A stretch of 64,000 bases of DNA from Burkholderia sp. GAS332. Lineage in GTDB: Bacteria > Pseudomonadota > Gammaproteobacteria > Burkholderiales > Burkholderiaceae. The stretch spans positions 4,898,001 to 4,962,000 of the forward strand of contig FSRV01000001.1 in the NCBI GenBank assembly GCA_900142905.1, given 5' to 3'. The first letter of the stretch is position 1. The number at the start of each line of letters is the position of its first letter. The notes below the pieces were generated by a model that had not been told where the DNA came from, searched no databases, and saw only the letters and a list, made by a program, of their open reading frames with translations. This document shows positions 38,875 to 48,271 of this stretch, piece by piece. The position numbers and the translations under genes were made by a program.

Positions 38875-41553
38875 ATGTCTAAAGCACTGATCATCGCCGA
38901 AAAGCCTTCCGTCGCGAACGACATCGCGCGCGCTTTGGGCGGTTTTACCAAGCATGACGAATACTACGAAAGCGACGAGTACGTCCTTTCCTCGGCAGTC
39001 GGCCACTTGCTGGAAATCGCCGCGCCCGAAGACTATGAAGTCAAACGCGGCAAGTGGAGTTTCGCCAACTTGCCCGTCATTCCGCCGCATTTCGATCTGA
39101 ATCCGATCGCCAAGAGCGAGTCGCGCCTGAAGGTGCTGACTAAGCTCCTCAAGCGTAAAGACATCGACCGTCTGATTAACGCATGTGACGCGGGGCGCGA
39201 GGGCGAGCTGATTTTCCGCCTGATCGCGCAGCACGCGAAAGCCAAGCAACCGGTGCAGCGCCTGTGGCTGCAGTCGATGACAGCCGGTTCGATCCGCGAC
39301 GGTTTTGCCCGTCTGCGTAGCGACGAAGAAATGCAGCCGCTCGCCGATGCGGCGCGCTGCCGCTCGGAAGCGGACTGGCTGGTCGGCATCAACGGCACGC
39401 GGGCCATGACCGCGTTCAACAGCAAGGGCGGCGGCTTCTTCCTGACCACGGTCGGGCGGGTGCAGACGCCGACGCTGTCGATCGTCGTCGAGCGCGAAGA
39501 AAAGATTCGCCGCTTCGTACCGCGCGACTATTGGGAAGTGAAGGCGGATTTCGTCTGTGCAGGCGGCTTCTACGAAGGCCGTTGGTTCGATCCGAAATTC
39601 AAGCGCGACGAGTTCGACCCTGAAAAACGCGATTCGCGTCTGTGGGCGCTGCCCGCGGCGGAGACGATCGTCGCTGCCTGCCGTGGCCAGATCGGCACGG
39701 TGACGGAAGAATCGAAGCCGTCCACGCAACTGTCGCCGGCGCTGTTCGACCTGACCAGCTTGCAGCGTGAAGCCAACGGCCGCTTCGGCTTCTCGGCCAA
39801 GAACACGCTCGGCCTCGCCCAGGCGCTGTACGAAAAGCACAAGGTGCTGACCTATCCCCGGACCGACGCGCGCGCGTTGCCGGAAGACTATATGGATACG
39901 GTCAAGGAAACGCTGGGCATGCTCAAGGAGAGCAACAACTATCTCCCGTATGCCAAGCAGGTGTTGGACAAGGGCTGGGTGAAGCCGAACAAGCGCATCT
40001 TCGATAACTCGAAGATCAGCGACCACTTCGCAATCATCCCGACGGCGCAAGCGCCGAAGAACCTGTCCGAGCCGGAACAGAAGCTCTACGACCTGGTGGT
40101 GAAGCGCTTCCTGTCGGTGTTCTTCCCGGCCGCCGAATACCGCGTGACGACGCGGATCACGGAAGTGGTTGGCCATCACTTCAAGACCGAAGGCAAGGTG
40201 CTGGTCGAACCGGGCTGGTTGCAGGTCTATGGCCGCGAAATCAGCGGCGAAGACGCGAACCTCGTGCCGGTGCAGAAGGACGAGAAGGTCAAGACGGACA
40301 AGATCGCCGCCCAGCAACTGGTGACGAAACCGCCCGCACGCTACAACGAAGCGACCTTGCTGTCGGCCATGGAAGGCGCAGGCAAGCTGGTCGAAGACGA
40401 CGAATTGCGCGAAGCCATGGCGGCCAAGGGGCTCGGTACGCCGGCCACGCGCGCCGCCATCATCGAAGGGCTGTTGGGCGAAAAGTATCTGATCCGCGAA
40501 GGCCGCGATCTGATTCCGACCGCCAAGGCGTTCCAGTTGATGACACTGCTGCGCGGCCTCGGCGTCAAGGAATTGACCGCACCGGAATTGACCGGCGAGT
40601 GGGAATACAAGCTTTCGCAGATGGAGCGGGGCAACCTGCCGCGCGACGCGTTCATGCAGGAAATCGCCCGCATGACGCAGACCATCGTCAAGCGCGCGAA
40701 AGAATACGATTCCGACACGATCCCAGGTGATTACGCGACGTTGCAGACGCCGTGTCCGAATTGCGGCGGTCAGGTAAAGGAAAACTACCGGCGCTTTGCG
40801 TGCTCGAAGTGCGAGTTCTCGATCTCGAAGATTCCGGGCGGACGTCAGTTCGAAATCCCGGAAGTTGAAGAGCTCTTGCAGAACAAGACGATCGGGCCGC
40901 TGTCGGGTTTCCGCAGCAAGATGGGCCGGCCGTTCTCGGCGATCCTGAAGCTCTCGCTCGACGACGAGATCAAGAACTACAAGCTTGAATTCGACTTCGG
41001 TCAGGACTCGGGCGGCGAAGACGGCGAACCGCCGGACTTCTCCGACCAGCAGGCGGTCGGCGCGTGCCCGAAGTGCAAGGGCCGCGTGTTCGAACACGGC
41101 ATGAGCTATGTCTGCGAGAACTCGGTTGCGAATCCGAAGACTTGCGACTTCCGCTCGGGCAAGGTGATTCTGCAGCAGGAAATCGCGCGTGAGCAGATGG
41201 CGAAATTGCTCGAGGAAGGACGCACCGACCTGCTGACGAACTTCAAGTCGTCGCGTACCGGCCGCAACTTCAAGGCGTTCCTCGTCAAGCAGAACGACGG
41301 CAAGATCGGCTTCGAATTCGAGAAGAAAGAGCCGTCCGCCAAGACGGCGGCGAAGACTGCGGCGGCTAAGGCAGCAGCCAAGGCAGCGCCGGAGTCGGAT
41401 GACGAAGATGCACCGGTCGCCGTGAAGGCGGTGCCCGCCAAGAAGGTCGCGGCCAAGAAAGCACCCGCTACGAAGTCTGCGGCTGCGAAGAAGACCGCTA
41501 CTGCCAAGAAGGCGCCGGCCAAGAAAACGGTCGCGCGCAAGACGGGCTCGTAA
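38875..41553 (+). CDS. topB: DNA topoisomerase III with lysine/alanine-rich tail
   Basis: 892 residues, type IA topoisomerase. The TOPRIM domain starts LIIAEKPSVANDIARALGG and includes DAGREGELIF. Active-site Tyr lies in VLTYPRTDARALP near residue 327. Two cysteine clusters follow (CPNCGG...CSKC near 627, CPKC...C near 732). The last 80 residues are AAKKAPA-type basic repeats resembling histone H1 tails, likely nonspecific DNA contacts. It decatenates replication intermediates. Confidence 0.93.
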   Translation: MSKALIIAEKPSVANDIARALGGFTKHDEYYESDEYVLSSAVGHLLEIAAPEDYEVKRGKWSFANLPVIPPHFDLNPIAKSESRLKVLTKLLKRKDIDRLINACDAGREGELIFRLIAQHAKAKQPVQRLWLQSMTAGSIRDGFARLRSDEEMQPLADAARCRSEADWLVGINGTRAMTAFNSKGGGFFLTTVGRVQTPTLSIVVEREEKIRRFVPRDYWEVKADFVCAGGFYEGRWFDPKFKRDEFDPEKRDSRLWALPAAETIVAACRGQIGTVTEESKPSTQLSPALFDLTSLQREANGRFGFSAKNTLGLAQALYEKHKVLTYPRTDARALPEDYMDTVKETLGMLKESNNYLPYAKQVLDKGWVKPNKRIFDNSKISDHFAIIPTAQAPKNLSEPEQKLYDLVVKRFLSVFFPAAEYRVTTRITEVVGHHFKTEGKVLVEPGWLQVYGREISGEDANLVPVQKDEKVKTDKIAAQQLVTKPPARYNEATLLSAMEGAGKLVEDDELREAMAAKGLGTPATRAAIIEGLLGEKYLIREGRDLIPTAKAFQLMTLLRGLGVKELTAPELTGEWEYKLSQMERGNLPRDAFMQEIARMTQTIVKRAKEYDSDTIPGDYATLQTPCPNCGGQVKENYRRFACSKCEFSISKIPGGRQFEIPEVEELLQNKTIGPLSGFRSKMGRPFSAILKLSLDDEIKNYKLEFDFGQDSGGEDGEPPDFSDQQAVGACPKCKGRVFEHGMSYVCENSVANPKTCDFRSGKVILQQEIAREQMAKLLEEGRTDLLTNFKSSRTGRNFKAFLVKQNDGKIGFEFEKKEPSAKTAAKTAAAKAAAKAAPESDDEDAPVAVKAVPAKKVAAKKAPATKSAAAKKTATAKKAPAKKTVARKTGS

Positions 41554-41611
41554 ATCGGGCGCGTGGGCCGGAAGGGTATTCAGCTTCCGGCTCGCGTCGG
41601 ACTTGCCTGAG

Positions 41612-41647
41612 AAAAAGGCGCAGTCACTTTCGTGACTGCGCCTTTTT
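41612..41647. terminator. bidirectional terminator between topB and the LysR gene
   Basis: A 16-bp perfect inverted repeat (41612-41627 and 41632-41647) with a four-base loop, starting in an A-run and ending in a T-run. It serves convergent topB (+) and LysR (-) transcripts. Confidence 0.95.
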
Positions 41648-41703
41648 ATTTGTCGGCCAGCCCGCGCTCACCTCAAGCGCTGCCGGCACCACCGCCCGAA
41701 TCG

Positions 41704-42804
41704 CTACAGCGGTGACAACGCAGTGGGCCGTGGACGATTCGTCGTCTTTGCCAACGTCGTCGGGATCGGCGATAACTCGCTATCCAGCAGCCGTGACAGC
41801 GGCTCCGCGCCATCGAACGCTTCCGGCGGCATGTGGTTCGCGGCATCGAGCGCGGCGGTCGTGGCAGGCCTTTCAAGGCCATCTTTGATCCACTGCTCAC
41901 CGAGCAGGCTGTTCGGCGTCTGGCTGAAATGCTCGACCAGATGATCGATGAACGTACGCACCTTTGCCGGCAAGTGACGACGGCTCGGATACGCGATGTT
42001 GATCTCGACCTGCGGCAAACGGAAATCGCCGAGCAAACGCACCAGCCTGCCGCGCGTCATGTCACGGCCGATCAGATAGCTCGGCAGAATCGCGATGCCC
42101 ATGCCGAGCAGCGCGAACTGTCGCAGCATTTCCGTGTTGTTGGCCACGATCACGTTGGACGGACGCACGCGCACTTCACCTTCCGAGCCCGTGAATACAC
42201 GCTCGTCGCCCCAATACTCGGACGGCAAGCTCAGGCACGGATGCTCGAGCAGATGCTCGGGACGCGTCGGCGTGCCGTGCTTTTCCAGATACGCCGGCGT
42301 CGCGCACACTGTCATGCAGCCGGTGGTCAAACGCCGCGTGACAATGCTCGCGCTGCGCATCTGCCGTGTGACCACCACGCCCACGTCGAAACCTTCTTCG
42401 ACCAGATCGACCTGACGGTCGACCAGCGTGACATCGGGAATAACTTTCGGATAGCGCTCCGCGTACGTCTGCAGCACGGGCGCAAGGTTATGCAACCCGA
42501 ACACGACCGGTGCGACGATTCGCAACGTGCCGACGGGTTCGTGATTCCGCGCGACCACCATCTGCTCGACGTCTTCCAGTTCGTCGAGAATCTGGCGCGC
42601 GCGCTCAAGATAAACCTGGCCGGATTCGGTCAGGGACAAGCTGCGGGTTGTGCGATTGAGCAGCCGCGTACCAAGACGGCCTTCGAGATCGGCAACGTGA
42701 CGGGTGGCAACTGCGTTGGAAATATCCATCGCGCTCGCAGCGCGGGCAAAACTGCCGAGATCCGCCACTTTGACGAAAACTCGCATCGACTGCAAATGAT
42801 CCAT
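41704..42804 (-). CDS. LysR-family transcriptional regulator with C-terminal extension
   Basis: 366 residues. The N-terminal winged HTH includes FVKVADLGSFARAASAMDIS and GTRLLNRTTRSLSLTESG, typical of the CrgA/AaeR-like LysR branch. The periplasmic-binding-like effector domain covers about 90-300. The usual length is near 300, so the last 60 residues (from about SLLGEQWIKDGL) are an extra tail. No divergent target gene is adjacent; the upstream neighbour pckG runs in the same direction. Target and ligand unknown. Confidence 0.87.
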   Translation of the reverse strand: MDHLQSMRVFVKVADLGSFARAASAMDISNAVATRHVADLEGRLGTRLLNRTTRSLSLTESGQVYLERARQILDELEDVEQMVVARNHEPVGTLRIVAPVVFGLHNLAPVLQTYAERYPKVIPDVTLVDRQVDLVEEGFDVGVVVTRQMRSASIVTRRLTTGCMTVCATPAYLEKHGTPTRPEHLLEHPCLSLPSEYWGDERVFTGSEGEVRVRPSNVIVANNTEMLRQFALLGMGIAILPSYLIGRDMTRGRLVRLLGDFRLPQVEINIAYPSRRHLPAKVRTFIDHLVEHFSQTPNSLLGEQWIKDGLERPATTAALDAANHMPPEAFDGAEPLSRLLDSELSPIPTTLAKTTNRPRPTALSPL

Positions 42805-43146
42805 GGGACAACTCCTGCCGTGTTACAGCTTCCTGACAATTAGTGAAAACCAGTGAAGCGAACTTGGAATTCTCCTACGACTCGCGAAATCGTGCAGAAG
42901 TTGCCCGCGAAAGCGGAAATATTGTCGATATTTGTGCGACTGTGCTCCCGAATGTGGTGCATGACCCTCGATTGTTCCGACAAAAGCAACAATCTGCTGC
43001 GCTGCAGCTTGCACTGTCTTTTTTGTTCGAACAGATGCAAAGGTCGGCCCGGCATTGCGGAATCGGAAAAAGTCGCGATGCGGGGTCGGACCGGAAATGA
43101 AAAACCGCCCGAAGGCGGCTTCCGTGCGAAGTGAATACTCACCTAA
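42805..43146. other. intergenic region between pckG and the LysR gene
   Basis: 342 bp with no supportable gene. It holds the pckG terminator at its right end and presumably the LysR promoter at its left end. I see no clear LysR T-N11-A operator or strong -35/-10 pair. Confidence 0.55.
43100..43119 (-). terminator. terminator downstream of pckG
   Basis: On the minus strand a GCCGCC/GGCGG stem with a TTCG-type loop is followed by five or more T residues. It lies 28 bp after the pckG stop. Confidence 0.75.
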
Positions 43147-45015
43147 TCAGGCAGCGAGTTTTCCTTCGAGCGTGAGCTTGGTCTGCGTCAAAGCCGGCGG
43201 CAGACCTTGCTGCAGTGTGTCAAACAATGCGGCATGCAGCGCGAGTTCATCGCGCCAGGCCGCGTCGTCGACGGAAATCACCTGCTGGAATTGCTCGCGG
43301 CTGAAATCCAGGCCGCTCCAGTCGATGTCCTCATAGTGCGGCGAAATGCCGAACGTGTGTTCTTCACCTTGGGACTTGCCTTCGATGCGCCCGACCATCC
43401 AGCTCAACACGCGCATGTTCTCGCCGAAGCCCGGCCAGACGAACTTGCCGTCCGCGCCCTTGCGAAACCAGTTGACACAGAAGATTTTCGGCAGCGTCGC
43501 GTTCAGCTTCTCGAGACGCTCGCCGGTTTTCAGCCAGTGCCCGAAGTAGTCGCTCATGTTGTAGCCGCAGAACGGCAGCATCGCGAACGGGTCGCGGCGC
43601 ACCACACCCTGCTGCCCCGCCGCCGCCGCCGTTGTTTCCGAGCCCATGGTCGCCGCCATGTAGACGCCTTCGACCCAGTTGCGCGCTTCCGTGACGAGCG
43701 GCACGGTGGTGGAACGGCGGCCGCCGAAAATGAACGCGTCGATTGCAACGCCCGCCGGGTTCTCCCAGTCGGCATCGATCGACGGACATTGCGAAGCCGG
43801 CGCCGTGAAGCGCGCGTTCGGGTGAGCGGCCTTGCGTCCGCTCTCCTTCGCGTCCGCCGGCGTCCAGTCCTTGCCTTGCCAGTCGATCAGGTGGGCGGGC
43901 GGCACCTCGGTCATGCCTTCCCACCAGACGTCGCCGTCGTCCGTCAGCGCGACGTTCGTGAAGATGACGTTTTCCTTCAGCGTGGCCATCGCGTTGAAGT
44001 TGGTCTTTTCGCTCGTGCCCGGCGCGACGCCGAAATACCCCGCCTCAGGGTTGATCGCGTACAGACGACCGTCCTTACCCGGTTTGATCCACGCAATATC
44101 GTCGCCGATCGTGGAGATTTTCCAGCCGTTCAGACCTGCCGGCGGAATCAGCATGGCGAAGTTGGTCTTGCCGCAAGCGGACGGAAACGCCGCTGCAACG
44201 TGATGCTTGCGCCCTTCCGGCGACGTCACGCCGAGAACCAGCATGTGTTCGGCGAGCCAGCCTTCGTCGCGGCCCATTGTGGAGGCGATGCGCAGCGCGA
44301 AGCACTTCTTGCCCAGCAACGCATTGCCGCCGTAGCCCGAACCATAGCTCCAGATTTCGCGGGATTCGGGGAAATGGACGATGTATTTGGTGTCGTTGCA
44401 CGGCCACGACACGTCTTTCGCGCCTGCGGCGAGCGGCGCGCCGACCGAATGCACGCACGGCACGAACTCGCCGTCTTCGCCCAGCACGTCGTACACCTTG
44501 CGGCCCATGCGCGTCATGATGCGCATGTTGGTCACGACATATGGGCTATCGCTCAATTCGACGCCGATGTGCGCGATCGGCGAACCGAGCGGCCCCATCG
44601 AGAACGGCACCACGTACAAGGTACGGCCGCGCATGGCGCCGTCGAACAGGCCGTTGAGCGTCGAGCGCATCTCAGCTGGTTCGATCCAGTTGTTGGTGGG
44701 CCCGGCATCTTCGCGGCGCTTCGAACAGATGAATGTGCGGTCTTCGACACGCGCGACGTCCGATGGATCGGACCATGCCAGATAGGAATTGGGACGTTTG
44801 GCGGGATTAAGTTTCTTGAGGGTGCCGGCTTCGACCATCTGGGCACATAGGCGGTCGTACTCCTCCTGTGAGCCGTCGCACCAGACGATTTGGTCGGGCT
44901 TGGTCATCGCGGCAACGCGCTGGACCCAGTCGATCAGTTTTCGGTGTTTGACCCACGCGGGCGCACCTGCAGACGCCTCAATGGTGGGTTTTCCTTCGAA
45001 TGAGGGATGATTCAT
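43147..45015 (-). CDS. pckG: phosphoenolpyruvate carboxykinase (GTP)
   Basis: 622 residues. The GTP-type P-loop reads [14 protein letters not shown] with the reactive cysteine of this family. Other markers are [21 protein letters not shown] and FNWFRKG-like [13 protein letters not shown] near the C-terminus. It converts oxaloacetate and GTP to PEP for gluconeogenesis. Start ATG 45015 has GGAGA eight bases upstream. It is monocistronic, with its own terminator. Confidence 0.97.
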   Translation of the reverse strand: MNHPSFEGKPTIEASAGAPAWVKHRKLIDWVQRVAAMTKPDQIVWCDGSQEEYDRLCAQMVEAGTLKKLNPAKRPNSYLAWSDPSDVARVEDRTFICSKRREDAGPTNNWIEPAEMRSTLNGLFDGAMRGRTLYVVPFSMGPLGSPIAHIGVELSDSPYVVTNMRIMTRMGRKVYDVLGEDGEFVPCVHSVGAPLAAGAKDVSWPCNDTKYIVHFPESREIWSYGSGYGGNALLGKKCFALRIASTMGRDEGWLAEHMLVLGVTSPEGRKHHVAAAFPSACGKTNFAMLIPPAGLNGWKISTIGDDIAWIKPGKDGRLYAINPEAGYFGVAPGTSEKTNFNAMATLKENVIFTNVALTDDGDVWWEGMTEVPPAHLIDWQGKDWTPADAKESGRKAAHPNARFTAPASQCPSIDADWENPAGVAIDAFIFGGRRSTTVPLVTEARNWVEGVYMAATMGSETTAAAAGQQGVVRRDPFAMLPFCGYNMSDYFGHWLKTGERLEKLNATLPKIFCVNWFRKGADGKFVWPGFGENMRVLSWMVGRIEGKSQGEEHTFGISPHYEDIDWSGLDFSREQFQQVISVDDAAWRDELALHAALFDTLQQGLPPALTQTKLTLEGKLAA

Positions 45016-45320
45016 CGACTTGTCTCCGTTTTGAAAGCAATAGAAAAACGGTACAAGCCCAGCGACGCTGCATGCGAGAGGCGTTCAATTCATCGCATCG
45101 ACTTTCCTGCCAGCCGACGCGCAATTGTGCAGGTCATCGTGGGCCACACGGCCTGTTGTGCGGAGGCTTCCGAAGGGCCTTGCCGACGGCCGTCTGCAAC
45201 CGTCTGTAAAGCGACTTGCCTCAACACGCAACAAACTGTTAAAAACGATGTCAATCGGCCTTGCCGTGGCGCTGCCGTTCTACGCGGCAGCTTCTACGGT
45301 AAGGCATTCAGCCAGACCGA

Positions 45321-45340
45321 CATGTGACCTAGGTCACATG
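45321..45340. promoter_or_regulatory. perfect CRP/FNR-family type palindrome
   Basis: CATGTGACCTAGGTCACATG is a perfect 20-bp palindrome containing TGTGA-N6-TCACA, identical to the consensus half-sites for CRP-type regulators. Its centre is 71 bp before the dehydrogenase start codon and 315 bp before that of pckG. The sequence is plain; which protein binds it is inference. Confidence 0.72.
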
Positions 45341-45368
45341 GTGGGACAGTCAGCATAACACTCCGTTT

Positions 45369-45385
45369 CGCACCACTGTGGTGCG
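45369..45385. promoter_or_regulatory. inverted repeat CGCACCAC-T-GTGGTGCG
   Basis: Eight-base perfect arms around a single T, ending 16 bases before the dehydrogenase ATG. It could be a second operator in the 5' leader or an mRNA hairpin near the ribosome site. Confidence 0.5.
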
Positions 45386-45401
45386 CCGCAAGACACATAC
45401 C

Positions 45402-46415
45402 ATGAAGATTGCCATCCTCGACGATTACCAGGACGCCGTCCGCAAGCTCGACTGCTTTCAACTGCTGGCCGACCATGAGGTCAAGGTTTTCAATAACACG
45501 GTCCGCGGTCTTGGCCAACTGGCGAGCCGGCTTTCTGAAGTCGACGCCTTGGTCCTGATTCGCGAACGTACCCGCATCAACTCGCAACTGCTCGATAAGT
45601 TGCCGCGTTTGCGCATGATCAGCCAAACCGGCAAAGTTTCCAGCCATATCGATCTGGCAGCCTGTACCGAGCGCGGCATCGCCGTGCTGGAAGGCAGCGG
45701 CTCGCCGATCGCGCCAGCCGAACTGACCTGGGCTCTTATCATGGCGGCTCAGCGGCGGATTCCGCAATACGTAGCAAACCTTAAGCAAGGGGCCTGGCAA
45801 CAGTCCGGTTTGAAGACATCGGCGCTGCCGCCGAACTTCGGCTTGGGCCAGGTGTTGCGCGGTCAGACGCTGGGAATTTGGGGTTACGGCAAGATCGGTC
45901 GGCTGCTTGCCGGGTACGGCAAGGCGTTCGGTATGAACGTGCTGATCTGGGGCCGCGAGCATTCGCGCGAAGCGGCGCTCGCGGACGGATATGGCGTGGC
46001 CGAGAGCCGCGAGGCGCTGTTCGAGCAGAGCGATGTGCTGTCGTTGCACCTGCGTCTGCATGACGACACGCGCGGCATCGTCAAGCAGGAAGACCTGATG
46101 CGGATGAAGCCGACCGCGTTGCTCGTGAACACGAGCCGGGCCGAACTGCTCGACGAAAACGCGCTGGTGAACGCGCTGTCACATAACCGTCCGGGGATGG
46201 TCGCGATCGATGTCTACGAAAGCGAGCCGATTCTGCAGGGGTACAGCCTGCTGCGCATGGAGAATGTGATCTGCACGCCGCACATCGGCTACGTAGAGCG
46301 CGAGAGCTACGAGTTGTACTTCACCGCGGCATTCCAGAACATTCTGGCTTTCGACGGCGGCGATACGTCCAGCGTGGCGAATCCGGAGGCGTTGCAGGGC
46401 GGGCGTCGGCGGTAA
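45402..46415 (+). CDS. D-2-hydroxyacid dehydrogenase (SerA-like family)
   Basis: 337 residues, NAD-dependent. The Rossmann motif is GIWGYGKIGRLLAGYG (near residue 152). Catalytic Arg is in VNTSRAEL, Glu in DVYESEP and His in CTPHIGY. Substrate could be D-3-phosphoglycerate, glyoxylate/hydroxypyruvate or another 2-oxo acid. The perfect CRP-like site upstream suggests carbon or respiratory control. ATG 45402 was chosen from the MKIAILDDYQD start. Confidence 0.88.
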   Translation: MKIAILDDYQDAVRKLDCFQLLADHEVKVFNNTVRGLGQLASRLSEVDALVLIRERTRINSQLLDKLPRLRMISQTGKVSSHIDLAACTERGIAVLEGSGSPIAPAELTWALIMAAQRRIPQYVANLKQGAWQQSGLKTSALPPNFGLGQVLRGQTLGIWGYGKIGRLLAGYGKAFGMNVLIWGREHSREAALADGYGVAESREALFEQSDVLSLHLRLHDDTRGIVKQEDLMRMKPTALLVNTSRAELLDENALVNALSHNRPGMVAIDVYESEPILQGYSLLRMENVICTPHIGYVERESYELYFTAAFQNILAFDGGDTSSVANPEALQGGRRR

Positions 46416-46533
46416 TTTCTAGCGCTATGCCCTCGCGGCACCTTCCGGCTTGGCGCTGCGCGCCGATCCCGTTGGTGCGCGGCCTGCGCGCTACGCAACG
46501 GTTTCAGGAACCGCGCCGCCGTTGCCGCTCACC

Positions 46534-47409
46534 TCAGCGCGCTTCGTGCGCGCCGGCTTCCAGCAGATCGGGCATGCGTTCCAGAAAGGCTTCGCCGTCG
46601 GCGCGGCCGAGGTTGTACGCGTGCACCATCTGCGACGGGCTCGTGTAGTCCCAACTCGAAATCGGCACCTTGCGCGACGGCTGTACATAGAGCCGTTGCT
46701 GCACGCCGTGCGGCACGACGAACATTTGCGGCCGTGGATAAAGACGCGTAACCATCACCAGCACGTTGCCCGGTGCGTCGGCGTCGAGCGCCCCGACCGG
46801 CACGTTGTCGACCATCCCACCATCCAGCACCGGCCGGCCATTGCGCCGCAGGACCGGCGTGAACGGTGGCGTACTCGACGATTGCAGAATCAGATCGGCG
46901 AGATCTTCGACCGTCGCGCAATCCTGGGCGCGCACGAATTCCGGATGAAAACCGAGCGTCTGACCCAGTGTCGGATGCAGCGTCTTGCGCACATATTTCT
47001 CAATGTTGTACGCGATCAGGCCCGCAGCGACCGCGCTGCGTGCGCCAAGCCAGCGCGGCAGATGCGACACGCCGATGCGGATTTCGGGCGCGTCCGCAAG
47101 TGTGGAGAATTTCTCACCGTAGATGTCGAGCAGTGCCTGCCGGTAGATCCGGTAATGCGGAAACACCGATTCGCCACGCAGCAGATTGCCCCAGTACGCG
47201 TTGCGGGTGTTGTGGCGTAGCGCGTCCTGGTAATAGCGCATGACCCAGTCGGAATCGCGCGTGTAGAGCATGCATGCAGTCGCGGCGCCGGCTGAAATGC
47301 TGGTGATGACGCGCGGACGGATATCCAGCTCCGGCTGCACCACGTCCCAGAATCCTGCCTGCCACCAGCAGCGATTGCCGCCGCCAGCGAATACGACCTG
47401 ATCGAACAT
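46534..47409 (-). CDS. patatin-like phospholipase family protein
   Basis: 291 residues. The oxyanion-hole motif GGGNR is at residues 9-13. The nucleophile elbow reads SISAG (near residue 38), where the usual first glycine of GxSxG is serine. The catalytic Asp is in LDGGMVDN near 195. No signal peptide is seen. Patatins hydrolyse acyl esters of lipids. Its minus-strand neighbour upstream is a hotdog thioesterase 45 bp away, so they may form an acyl-lipid turnover pair. Confidence 0.85.
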   Translation of the reverse strand: MFDQVVFAGGGNRCWWQAGFWDVVQPELDIRPRVITSISAGAATACMLYTRDSDWVMRYYQDALRHNTRNAYWGNLLRGESVFPHYRIYRQALLDIYGEKFSTLADAPEIRIGVSHLPRWLGARSAVAAGLIAYNIEKYVRKTLHPTLGQTLGFHPEFVRAQDCATVEDLADLILQSSSTPPFTPVLRRNGRPVLDGGMVDNVPVGALDADAPGNVLVMVTRLYPRPQMFVVPHGVQQRLYVQPSRKVPISSWDYTSPSQMVHAYNLGRADGEAFLERMPDLLEAGAHEAR

Positions 47410-47454
47410 CTTGGCTTTTTCCTCTAATACCGCTTGCGGGTCCGTTTTCTGGTT

Positions 47455-47859
47455 TCAGTCGAGCAGCGCGTAGGTGGTGGTCGCGTGGACGGCCATGTTG
47501 CCGGCTTCGTCGAATAACTCGACTTCGCCGAACACGAGATTACGGCCCATGCGCAGTACGCGCGCGGTGATCAGCACGTCGCCGTTGCGGACCGCGCGCA
47601 TGAAACTGATGTTGAGCGAGACGGTGCTCATCGGCTTGAAGCCGCCCAGCGCGGCCGAAATCGCGACGATCATTGCCGTGTCGGCGGCTGCCATGAAGAC
47701 CTGGCCGCAGATCACGCCGCCCGAATGACGCAGCCCACCGGAAAACGGCAGGCGCAAAGTCGCGCTTTCTTCGTCGACCTTGACCGGCGTCAGCGTGAGC
47801 GCACGGACCCACGGGGCGAGGATGCGGTCGAGCAGCTCGTTAATCTCTTTGTCATCCAT
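47455..47859 (-). CDS. PaaI-family hotdog-fold thioesterase
   Basis: 134 residues. The hotdog central helix region HSGGVICGQVFMAAADTAMIV (near 45-65) and SLNISFMRAVRNGDV are typical of PaaI/YdiI-type acyl-CoA thioesterases. It probably hydrolyses an acyl-CoA in the cytoplasm; the acyl group is unknown. It is likely co-transcribed with the patatin gene. Confidence 0.87.
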   Translation of the reverse strand: MDDKEINELLDRILAPWVRALTLTPVKVDEESATLRLPFSGGLRHSGGVICGQVFMAAADTAMIVAISAALGGFKPMSTVSLNISFMRAVRNGDVLITARVLRMGRNLVFGEVELFDEAGNMAVHATTTYALLD

Positions 47860-48019
47860 GGTGGTTCCCGGTCGAAAGCCGCGCGACGCTTCGAGCGGCA
47901 GGTGTCCGCGACATGATACCGGGACGATGAACCGCGCGCCTTTCTGGTGCCTGACGGAGGGCAGCGCATGCGCCGGGCGTCCCAGATCCCGATTTTTATA
48001 AGAAATCTGCTAAAGGGGC

Positions 48020-48048
48020 TTGGCAATCTCGGAAAGTTTCGGCATAAT
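48020..48048 (+). promoter_or_regulatory. sigma-70 promoter of tRNA-Lys
   Basis: TTGGCA (48020-48025) and CATAAT (48043-48048) are separated by exactly 17 bp. The predicted start site would be about seven bases before the mature tRNA. Confidence 0.8.
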
Positions 48049-48061
48049 TTCGCTTCTGTTT

Positions 48062-48137
48062 GGGGCGTTAGCTCAGCTGGTAGAGCAGCGGACTCTTAAT
48101 CCGTAGGTCGACAGTTCGAATCTGTCACGCCCCACCA
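48062..48137 (+). tRNA. tRNA-Lys (anticodon CTT), CCA encoded
   Basis: A 76-nt cloverleaf with acceptor GGGGCGT paired to ACGCCCC, D-loop GCTCAGCTGGTAGAGC, anticodon loop CTCTTAA (CTT at 48095-48097) and T-loop TTCGAAT. CCA is encoded. It is a single-tRNA unit with its own promoter and terminator, reading AAG codons. Confidence 0.97.
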
Positions 48138-48148
48138 AAGTATTCAAC

Positions 48149-48179
48149 AAAAAGCCCGGTCTTTGCGACTGGGCTTTTT
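48149..48179 (+). terminator. terminator downstream of tRNA-Lys
   Basis: A 13-bp inverted repeat with one mismatched position (48149-48161 and 48167-48179) ends in TTTTT. It begins 11 bases after the tRNA 3' end. Confidence 0.9.
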
Positions 48180-48271
48180 GCTTTGCGGTGTCGGCACGGT
48201 GTGAGAATGCTGGCGCCGCATTCCCCCGACATGCCATCGGGATTCACGATCCGAAACGCCGGAGCCCCACT

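Larger units (their letters stand above)
45016..45401. other. divergent intergenic region, pckG / 2-hydroxyacid dehydrogenase
   Basis: 386 bp without a supportable gene. It must hold promoters for both neighbours. The right third contains two palindromes, described separately; the left two thirds show no strong motif beyond the pckG ribosome site. Confidence 0.6.

Noticed and set aside
38863..41097. A 744-codon open frame antisense to topB
   Set aside because: Composition follows the antisense of a GC-rich gene; topoisomerase III motifs are on the plus strand.
43207..44850. A 547-codon open frame antisense to pckG
   Set aside because: Shadow of an unmistakable PEP carboxykinase.
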